From: Phylloscopus collybita
Lineage: Eukaryota; Chordata; Aves; Passeriformes; Phylloscopidae
Length of the DNA stretch: 64,000 nucleotides
NCBI GenBank assembly: GCA_027886175.1
Contig: JAJNNQ010000009.1
Span: 6,239,001 to 6,303,000 of the forward strand
Reading direction: 5' to 3'
Each line of letters begins with the position of its first letter. Positions within the stretch are counted from its first letter, which is position 1. Of the stretch, positions 53,998 to 64,000 are shown one piece after another. Both the position numbers and the translations under genes were made by a program. A model generated the notes under the pieces. The model did not search any database. It saw only the letters and a list, made by a program, of their open reading frames with translations, and was not told the DNA's origin.

Positions 53998-55518
53998 TGC
54001 TCGAGACACCAGCAGAAAACAGAAAGCCCCAGGTCCTGCTAGCACTGCTGCTTTCCCAGCTCAGCTCAGGGGCTGCCCTTCAACCCTGAGGGCTCAGTGT
54101 GGGAGGCACCAGGCAGGGGATGAGCCCTGGGAGCCTCTTGTCCCTGCTTTCCTGAGACCTTCCTTGACCCATGGCCTGTGCAGCCCCGTGGCTATTCCAG
54201 CCCTGGAGAGAGGCCCCATGGTTACTCCACCTCCATAACAGCCCCTTTGGCTGCTCCAACCTCCTGAACGTTTATCTGCCAACTTTATGGTTGCTTCAAG
54301 TAAACAAAATGTTTACTTGAAGTCAGGGGGACTGACCACTGTGTCCAGGACCAGGAGTTATTTAATTCCCTTTCTCAACATTTCTTTGGGTTCCTCCTCT
54401 GCTAAAATTTGGCCCCTGACAGCCACATCCCACTGTCCCAGCCCTCAGGGCACAGGGCTTGTTCCTTCTCTCCCAAACACCAGGTGGAAACACCATTTAT
54501 AGGCACATCCTTGGGGATGTTTGACCACTGTTCTGCCATGGGGTAGTGCCCTTCCCTCACAGCTCAGCTCACTGACATCAGCTGCACAGCATTTTCCCTC
54601 TCCTAAGCAAAAACCTCCCCTGGGCCCATCCTCTGTTGGGCCTGGCAGCTCCTGTGCACAGCTCTAAAAACAGTGGCTGCTCACTTCATAAGACCAAGGA
54701 ATTTCTCCTGCCTGCTCCCTAATGGGTTATTTAAATCCTCCTAACCAAGCAGTGGCAAAATGTCACTCCCTGAGCCTGTTTTTTGGTTTTCTGCTTCCCT
54801 TCTTCCCCTTCCTGAGGCCCAGGCCTTCCTCCAGGAGGATGCCCAAGCTTTGGTGTGTTGATGCTTGCCTGCATCAGGCACCAGACACATTGATATATCC
54901 AAATTAAACAGATTTAATGACTCCTACAACAAAAGCACCAGAGCCATGTGCACATGCTTCACTTTCAGAGTCTAACAAGGAAAATGTCTCTTCCATTCAA
55001 AAGGAATTTTTTCTCCTGTTAGTTATGATAAAAGCTCAAGCTGGAGATGAGCTACAGAGATTGGGCTGAATACTTCATGGGCTGATAGTCAGATTAGAGG
55101 AGTTGCTTCATCTGGGAGGAACCAGCACAAACAGAATCTATCAGGCTGTCCTGCAAGCTCCTCTTGGTGGTTTTACTCTCACTCATCCCAGTGCAACATC
55201 TCTGCCTCTACCAAGATTTGCTCCAGTGACAGGAAAATATGTGTTTGAGGAGAGAAGACACAGGAACAACTGTGGACATCATCTGGACTCCAATACTCTC
55301 TGCTAGAACTGCAGTTTCTAACCTTTTTTTTTTTACACTGGGGTTGTGGAGACCAGAAGAGGAAAATGAAATCTTCAGAAATATTACATGCTAAAGACCA
55401 CACACCAGCACACTGTGAAGGACAGGCTGTAGCTCCAGCCTCAGCATGGATGACTGGTAGGAATGGTGGTGTCAAGAAACTTTGACCAGTGTCAGGTTTT
55501 GCTGGTTTTTTGGGTTTT

Positions 55519-55522
<4 letters not shown>

Positions 55523-55566
<44 letters not shown>

Positions 55567-55576
55567 GGGGGGGGGG
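55523..55576. repeat. Poly-T run followed by poly-G
   Basis: About 43 T (55523-55565) are followed directly by about 11 G. Such junctions are error-prone in sequencing, so the lengths are unreliable. Confidence 0.9.
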
Positions 55577-58500
55577 AGGGAGGTTGGTTGTTTTTTTTTT
55601 ATTTAGAAGTCTAGAAATCTTCTCTTCTGCCTCCAAAACACCTCCTTTTCCTATCAAACCCTTGCAAGCAACCAGCAAAATGAAAAGGCATTGAAGAGAC
55701 ACAGAACATGACTGAGTTGTTGGTGTGGAGCCTGTGCTGTGGTCTTGGAGGCCACTGGAATGGGATGCCCCATGCCACCACTGGCTTTGCAAACTTCCCT
55801 AAACCATCAGCTGATCAGTTTGCTGATCCCATCTGTCCCACAGGTATTAGATCCATAAACTTTCCCCCGAGCTAAAGAAATTTCCCTGGGCATCACCCCA
55901 GGGCACCTTCAAAGGACACTTTCCAATTTAAGAAAAAATATTGCTCCTTGTTAAAAGCAAGCAAGCAGCATCCCACCCAGGTGCCCACAGAACCTCAGCC
56001 TTTCTATTTTATTACCTTCCTAACAACTTTATCTGCTCTGGATAAATAAAAGCTCTCCTGACAAGTGGAAAGGTGCCCGGATGGAGAGAGCAGTTTGTTC
56101 CAAGGAGCAGCTGGTTCCCCAAGCCCTGGTTCTCTCTCCCATGCCCTCCAGCATCTCACTGAGAAACCTCCCCAGCTGGGACACAGTCTGCTCTGCCAGG
56201 GGCTGCAGGAGAAGCTGCTCACTTGCAGGTGGAGGCATGTCAGGAAAACTGCCAGGCAAGGCATTAAGCAATGAACAACAAGCAAACAAGAGTGCAAAAT
56301 GCCCACCAGCTGCAGCAGGAGCAGTGTCAAGGAGACAACTAATATCCTACATCTGCTGTGTGTTGCAGTAACCCCAGCTCCTCCTCTGCTTTTCTCTGCC
56401 CACATCTTACACCTCCTGGGGCTGTGGCTGGGATTTGGAAATCCAAGAGGTAGGATTTTTGTCTTGGTTTGCTCTGGTGTGCTATCACAGGCCCCTGGAA
56501 TATTCAGCCACAAACAATGACCAGGTGCCCTTGTTCTGACCAGCTTGTGGCTGGCAGGCAGCACAACAACACATCACCTGGAGTATTCTCACCATCACAG
56601 ACTCTTCCTGTACCCAAAACCTCAGCACTGGCAGAGACAGTGGATGGAAATCAAGCTTACACATTCCAGACAAGTGGTCAAACAGCCTGTGGCATCACAC
56701 CATGGAGGAACAGGCATGGGGACAGGCTGAGTGACCACAACTCTGCTTTGCCCACAAGCCCATCCTCATGCTGTGACCTCCAAGGAACACCAGTCTGAAC
56801 TGGGGCAATCCAGGGCCTTCTCCAGAGAGCAAACTGAGTCAGATCCAGTTGTTTCTGCCATCTCTTCTCCACATGTTAGTTGGGAGGCACATGGACACTC
56901 CTAGGGCAGAGAGGAGCCCATGGAGGTAGAGACTTGCTGTTGACCCTGCTTGGAGCTGGAAGTCAGAATGAAGAACTCCAGAGATCCCTTCCAGCAGGTC
57001 CCCTAAATTATCCTACAGTTCTCATAACTCTAGTCTTCCACCCCCTACTGCCACCCTTGGCTGGAAAAGCCCACCCTGGTGAGGACAAGGGGCACTTGGC
57101 AGCCCTTTCCCCACAGTCTGGGCATAGGAGGCAGAGCTTTCATCTCAACCCCTGGTACTTCTAGTCTCTTGAATTTTTATCAAACACTAATGGTTCAATT
57201 CCTTCTCACATACACAGAAACCTTGCCATGAGTCTGAGGGTTTTTTTGGTGGGGGGGTTGCTTTGTTTCTTTTTAACTTTACAACAGTTTTAATTTTACA
57301 AGTTCATAAATCAATTCTTCCTCCTTGCTCTGCCCCACACCTCCTGTCTGGGTGTGGCTGTAAGCAAATAAGACCCTTGAATGAAAATTCACTTTTTTCT
57401 TTTTCTTTTTTTTTCTTTGTGAAGTGCTCATGTCTCCTCAGCCTCAAATATTTCATGCAGGTTGTGCCATGTATTTCACAAGCTAAGCCAAGCAAAACAC
57501 TGCCTTCCATATACACTGCAAAAAAAACTTTTTCAGGCTCAAAGCATTTCTGTCTTTGGCAGATCCTTTTCTCAAAGCATACCAAAGAAAAAGTATGGAA
57601 ATGAAATACAAAGAGTGGTTAAAATAATATTTTGGGTAGAGATGAGCCCAAACCAAACCCCAGATTAGAAAGCCAGATACCCCCCTAGATACCATGCCTA
57701 AAGTGAGGAGTTTTGTTGTGATACTCAGAGAACAACTGGAAAGCAGTGCAGGTCTCCCACCGAGTTTAATTTCCTAATTGAACTTATAAAAGACTTAACC
57801 CCTACCAATCCTCACAGCTAACACAGATCCTTTTTCATTTATATCATGAGTTGTGTTTACCCAGGCTGGCCCTGTGTGGATTAGATGGGGGTGGTTGGGC
57901 TGTGGGGGGGACAGATGGGGGTCTGGCATGGCAGAGAGGATCCACAGGGCAGAGGGGCTCTGCTGAGCCTGGGCAGGGGACCCAAAGCTTCCCTGGATTT
58001 CAGTGTGGTTATTTCTGCTGTGTGGATCCAGCCCGTCACTGACGTGGGCACAAACTGTGGTGTAATTTGGGGTTTCAGACCCAGCATTTAGGACTGGATC
58101 CAAAACTCCAATGGAAGAAATTTGGGAAAGAGGCTTTTAAGAGTTTAATTTGAAACAGAAAACGCATGAAACTATTTTTACCCTGGTCTTTAATTGAACA
58201 AATTTTTTTTTATCCTTTAGTATGCCCGGGCTCTTCAGGCATCCAGCAGCAGTGTCTCAGTATTAAATAGGACACTTTATGCTATAGGAGTGATGAATGA
58301 CTGACAAACTCAGCGCCCTGTGAACCTACTGTCTGGAGAGGTGAACAAAGAGCATGTTACAGCTCCATGTGTGCACTCAGCAGCAGCCATAAGAAAAGTT
58401 GACTTTAGGGAAAGCCTATCTTAGCAGAAGATTTCAAGAGGATAATTGCATCTACTAATCTGTAAATACTCTCAGAATCTGATAATGCAAGTCTTAGAGG

Positions 58501-61093
58501 CATCTTTACTTTCTGTATCCCAACAGAGAGCCCATGTAGGTGACTGTAAATAGGACAGTTTAATAAAGTGTATTTTACTGTCTAGTTTAATATTTTTATA
58601 AATCTTAAAATAACCTTAAAAATATTTGTCCTAGTACTCGACAGGATTTGGGCTTGTTTTTCTATCAATTTAGTGGTTGTAACACAGGTCTTAAAATAGA
58701 GGGGGAGGGAGAGTGTTGTTTTGCTCCAGGAGCTGAGTGTGTACCCAGCACATCAGCCCCGCTGTACAGAGCTCCTGCCATCATGAGCCAAAATCATCCC
58801 AGTTTCCTTCCAGATAAGGATGGACATGCCCTGGGGTTTGGCCACTGCTCTGTTCCCTCCTGTACTGTGCCATGGCTGCTCCTGTCTGGTACCCACAGCA
58901 CAGGCACGTGCTCAGCCAAATCCTCCCCTTCTTCAACAAGCCAGGTAGCCACACCTCTGTTCCTCCACCCTAAAACAAGGACAGGGCTTGGCTAAAATGC
59001 TGAATACTCAATGAAGCACCTGCTGCTAGGCAAAATAAAACCTCTTGGGCATGAAGGGTCCACAGTGCAGGAGAAAGAACTTACTAAAAATCCTTTTTTT
59101 TTTTCATGTGAAGTATTGTGTTTTTTGTGTTTCAGGTTGTTGAATCCTTGTCCATCACAGCTTGACACTTGTTGGTTGGAGGGGTCACGTCCCACCTTTA
59201 ATGCATAGAGCTCACCCAGCACAATCCCAGCTCTGCCCCAGCAGTGGTGCCAGCATCTCCCTGCTCCCCTCACCAGATTCTTGTTGCCACTGATGCACAG
59301 GGACAGATTCCTGTTCCTCTCAGCCTTCCCAAGCTGTTTTGGGAACTGCAGGCAGCCAACCAAAAGCAAACTCTGGAAGGTAGCTTTGTAGCAGAGATTG
59401 TTCCTGGACTCCATCAGCAACATCTTCAGACTCAGTCACCTTTCAAAATGACAAACTCCATGAACCCTGCTCTCATATACATACATGCACACACAAAAGC
59501 AGTTATTAGCTTAATAGGGTGAGTATCAAAATGCAACAATAAATTATCTGACATCTTTATTACTTAGAATGACTGATTCAAACAAAGCTAACCCTTTAAT
59601 TATGTTTATATAATGTAATTTGGCAGAAGTCATAAAGCACCCCTTTGGCAATGCCAAATTAAATATTTTACATTTGCTGGGGCAGCACATTACAAGACTG
59701 GAAGTGGTATTTTTGCCTGATGCTCTGGAGCAGTGGCTGCAGTAGTGTGGATAACAACGAGAGCATAGAGGTTCTGCCCTGAAGGAATTTCCTGAGATCA
59801 AGGGACCCCAACCCCATATGCCACTTTGTAGAGCTCCCCTTCCCACCCTCACATCCAGGAGAATGGAACCACTGCCATTTGCCAGGACCAAAACAAAGGG
59901 CCTTCCTGATGCCAAGGGCATAAGTGATGCCTCTGCTCTTGCTCGTGGGGTTTCCTGGGCCACTCACCTTTCTGCCCACTGCAGCTTCTCTGAGTCCTCC
60001 TTCTGTGTACAATGGGAGAAGGGGTCCCACTTTATGCCACAAACAGTTTGGCTAATGGTCCTTGAGAAAGTTCATACCTAAGATTTCAGAGAGAGGATGA
60101 AGCTCCATGAGCTGTTCTGCAGCAGGGCATGGGACAGAGAGAAATGTCTGGGTCCAGATTCCCAGAGCCCAATTTCCCATTACTCCTAAGTATCTTCCCA
60201 AGAAAAATGAGTTCCCACACCAGGCTTGGTGTCTAGGTTCCTCTGTAGGAAACTCCCCAAAAATCCCACATTTCAAGCTCCATGGCTCTGTTCTTCACTG
60301 TTGAACTAGAAATGCTTGTTGCCTGTTTCAAAAGGATGCAAATAAACACAGCCCTCGCTCCCAGAACAGGTCCCATGAAGCTGCCCCTCCACTGCCAGCA
60401 CATCAGGAACATAGATGGAGATGGAGTTAGAACAAAGCCCCTTGAGATCCAGGATAGCCACTTTGCTGGCAACGGACTGGTTTCCCCTCCCAAGGGATTT
60501 TCCATGAGTCACCACCAGGATGCTGGGAATCTCAGTTCACTCTCAGCCCTCTGAGACCCACATGCCTCCTCTGACCATGACCACCTACTCCAACATATCT
60601 AAATTCTCCACTGCCAAGGACCACCCCGACCTCGTGGGTCTTCCAGAGAGGTTTCTGTGACTCGGTTCTGCTGCTGCAGGAGTAACACAAAGTTGATATT
60701 CATAAGCAGACACAGCACAGTAGAATCCAGTGCAGGGAGAATGTGACTGTATCTTTCTGCACCAGTGGGATGGAAAGCTGCATTCAGAGTCTGCTGGAGC
60801 AGCCAGCATAACCTTACTGTAGCCCTACTGCTTTGCTTCTGTTCAGACTAGTCCACACACACCCACTTTGCCCAGCATATCCTTTGTGTAATGTAAAGTA
60901 GGTATCAGTTTCAATTGCTCACTATGAACATCAATTTGGATGCTGCAAGAGGTACCTAAACCTCTCTTCACTGTTATAATTAAGTGATGTTTGTGAAGAT
61001 ATCAAGAATGAATGAGGATACAGGACAGAAACTTGAACTTCTCCAGAAACAAGTGGAGCCAAATGGTATAGACTTAGATTCAAAATTAATTTT

Positions 61094-61121
61094 AAAACAA
61101 ACAAACAAACAAACAAACAAC
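61094..61121. repeat. (AAAC)n microsatellite
   Basis: About six to seven AAAC units. Confidence 0.9.
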
Positions 61122-64000
61122 CGTAAAAATAATTCAAGTAGTCCACAAAACAATGCATAATATACAATTCAGAACAGAAACTTTGACTAATATAAAGAGA
61201 CGAGACTTTTAGAGCACTAAGCAGAGCAGTTTACAATTTCTGGTGTATGTCATGTTTCCATCAAAGTGTTTTAATTACAGAATGAATAGATTCATCCAGA
61301 CAAAATTTCTTTGAGTTCTTCAAAGACAGCCTTGACTGTTTTGCCAAAGCACTTTCCCCTTTTTGCCTTCATATAAATTACGGTGTGCAAAAAAATAAGT
61401 CAATTAAGAGAGAATAGGCATTATGAAATACTTCCCTTTGCATAAGCACACAGGCTTGCAAATCTCATTGAAATGCAACTCATTGAGTTGCATTGCCCAC
61501 ACAACTTGCAATCTTAGTGAAAGCCACACAAAAGGCTTCCCTCCCCATTGTTTACAGGAGCGTTTTGGGAACGGGGCATATATTGCTGTGCAGGAAGGGA
61601 AGCAGAGACAGGAGTGAAATGCAGTTTGTTGAGCTAATAAAACAGCAAGGCTTCCATTTGTTTCCTTAGTCCTATAGAGCCATTCCTGTTCAGGACTTAC
61701 ACGCTCCACTGTTCACAGAGCTGGTGACAAGCGTTTTCACTGCTGACTGTTAAAGTTTGTGGGCTGGTCGTGTTTTAACTATGAGAATGTTTCCCAGCCA
61801 TTATTAATGGCAGTAGCTTAATTCATGATTTAAGAGGTTGATATATGACAACAAAGGGACAGAAAGCCCTAAAGAGACTTGCTGTATCTAGCTCGCTAAA
61901 CTTCCTCTAGAGATTACAGCAACTACAGAAAAACATGAAATTCATCTAAATTCAGGGGATTCTGAAGTTTGCAAGGCGTTTGGCCAAAAGCAACCTAAAT
62001 ATTTTCATATTCCTTTACATAAAGTTACCAGTACTGCCTAATTACATGAGTAATAAGAGACAACAAAGTCTCCTTCTCACACATTCAGAACACTCTTTCA
62101 TGCAGCAAGGAACGGTATATATAAAATAATTAAGACGGACATCAATGAAAGCAAGAAGGGGCATGAGCTTGGCAAATCTGCCAAACCATTGGGGCTTCTG
62201 GCAGAACACCCTGAATGTCTGGGATCTACTTATTCAAACGTGGGCATCAAAGTCTTCCAGGGAGACAGCCCATGCAGGTCAGCAGTCACACACCACAGGA
62301 CAGCAGCTGCCTCCTGCTGCCCTTGCAGGTGAACTTCCCACTTCAGCTCCAGGGCAGCTATGGCAGAGAAACTGAAACAGATGAGAGAAATTCTGTGACA
62401 AATACCTCAGGAAAAAAGGTATCAGAGATTCCCATGCTCATGTCCCAGGAACTGGGGCTGCTCCAGCTCCATCCTGCCATTTCTAGGGTGCCTACAGACC
62501 ATTTCTGAAGACACAGGCTTATACAGATGGGAAGAAAAGCTCAAGTGTGCAGGAGTTCATTGTTTCCCCCCCATAAATATTCAGATGAAGTGAGTGAGGA
62601 AAAATCTAACTTCACTTGGTTAGTGACCTCAGACCATCATGACTGCAGCTGTTTAATGCTGCTCCATCCAATGGCAACACCAATTCTCTGAAACCTGTTG
62701 ATAGCAAAGGATTACCTTCTGCTCAGCAGAAAGGGCTGAGTGTCAGCTCCAAACTGCTTTTCTTGCCTCTTGGAAATCCTGCTTTAGCCCTTCACTGTTT
62801 TCAGTCTACTCCCTCACTTTTGTCCTGTTGACGAAGAAAGAGAAAAGAGGAAAAAGGTTCAATCTAGATCTTCAGCTGATTTCAATGGGACAGTGATAGG
62901 ACAAGAGGGGATAATGCCACCAACAGTTAAACTCAAGTTTTTCCTGATTTACACCAGGGATGAGGTTCAACATCAGCCAGTGGCCTCCTCAATAACCAGG
63001 TGACTTCAGGGTGGTTTATTTCTGAACCTCACATTTACACCAGAGTAACATGAGAAGGTGTCCTCTTCTGTGAAACCTCATCTTTATGTTGTTCTTTACT
63101 GGGGATTGGGTAAAGCCTCCTAAAGGTTTTTAGGAGAAAAACTAGGAAAATAAGTTCTCCTTTCCACAAGAAGAAAGATCCTTTCCACAGGGGCGAGGCA
63201 GCCCCAAGTAAGAGGAAGGGATGTTGAACTCTGCAGCTGAGCTGGTGGAGGTCACAGAAGGAAACTGGGCCATGTCTTTGGGCTGTGCAATCCCTTCCCT
63301 AAACTGTCACACACCACCCTGGTCTTCAATGGAGCCTCAGCAGAAAGACCTCCCATGCAGCAGTACTCAGAGCTCAGTGTCTGAACAAACTTACATTTTC
63401 TTTGTTCAGTCCTCAGTCAAACCTCCCTTCCCCTTCTTTTCCTTCACTAACTCCCACCATGTGCCCAGCTGGTCTGGCTCAGGGCACTCTCAGGTGGGTG
63501 GTCACTCCCTGGCTGAGGCAGTGTTTTGCTCCCATGCCTGCAGCCATGCCCAGCCCCAGCAGCTCTCTGACTATCAGGAAATCTGCAAACCAGAACGATG
63601 AATTGCAGGACCTCTCCAGGGAAAGCACTTCTGGCACACCCACACACCCTTTACGCAGCTGGAATTAAAATCAGGTTTTATTTCCCTCTCTGGGTCAAGC
63701 AGAGTAAATCATCACTTGCCTGGTAGGCACAGAGCCTGGGCCAGCATTGCCCAGCAATGAGCCCTAGTGACAGGGATATGTACCCACAGCAGTGAAAGAT
63801 CTCCTTTCACTTGCAGTGTGTTTTAGCCTGTCCCTTCTTCCCCCACCCCTGCGTGTTTTCTGCTTATAACAATTAATTGCTTCATCCCTGAGGCAGCATT
63901 TAATCCTGCAAGCATAAATTCTCACGTACAGCGATGTGATCAGTGAGGCTTGTGAGATTAAGGCCTTGGGTCCACCAAAAATTTTCACAGGAGTGTAATT

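Larger units (their letters stand above)
53998..64000. other. Intergenic, no gene recognised
   Basis: No further coding exon was recognised in the last 10 kb. The 186-codon minus-strand frame at 56004-56564 has no domain I recognise. Segments 58130-58640 and 61190-62080 are AT-rich, complex and repeat-free, and may be conserved non-coding sequence. A poly-T/poly-G tract and an (AAAC)n run are listed separately. Confidence 0.55.

Noticed and set aside
56004..56564. Minus-strand open frame of 186 codons with a leucine-rich hydrophobic stretch
   Set aside because: The hydrophobic segment alone is weak evidence. No family resemblance was found, and overlapping frames on both strands are equally open.

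Overview
The window looks like a bird genome (nuclear DNA). The coding exons match vertebrate FGFR3, the interspersed repeats are CR1 retroposon 3' ends of the avian type (terminal TTCTATGATTC-like motif), there is an avian-style endogenous retroviral LTR, repeat density is low and the FGFR3 introns are short. The species cannot be named from the sequence alone.

Layout. (1) 1-4400, plus strand: the last five coding exons of FGFR3 (123, 71, 138, 106 and 165 bp including the stop), encoding the C-terminal 200 residues: catalytic loop, activation loop, the rest of the kinase C-lobe and the tail with the PLC-gamma docking tyrosine. (2) 4401 to about 7400: the AT-rich FGFR3 3' UTR with two candidate poly(A) signals. 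(3) About 7.45-50.5 kb: a roughly 43 kb gene-free stretch with several CR1 fragments (14.1, 17.2/17.9, 19.0, 23.7, 44.1 and 46.9-47.5 kb), one 528-bp solo LTR nested inside a CR1 copy at 17.3-17.9 kb, simple repeats, a small GC/CpG-rich patch at 30.5-31.1 kb and several stretches that look like conserved non-coding elements. (4) 50.57-54.00 kb, minus strand: a seven-exon gene of the CCDC42/CFAP73 (DUF4200 coiled-coil, axonemal) family, assembled here by eye from homology and splice phases. It carries at least five separate lesions: two frameshifts, two in-frame TAG codons and a lost splice acceptor. It reads as a decayed unitary pseudogene. (5) 54.0-64.0 kb: no gene recognised; homopolymers, microsatellites and AT-rich possible regulatory sequence.

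FGFR3 and the CCDC42/CFAP73-like locus converge (plus and minus strand, about 43 kb apart). In mammals LETM1 lies next to the 3' end of FGFR3; no LETM1 exon was recognised in the 56 kb downstream here. The most notable observations are the decayed cilia-associated gene, the FGFR1/2-like C-tail of this FGFR3, and the LTR-in-CR1 nesting.
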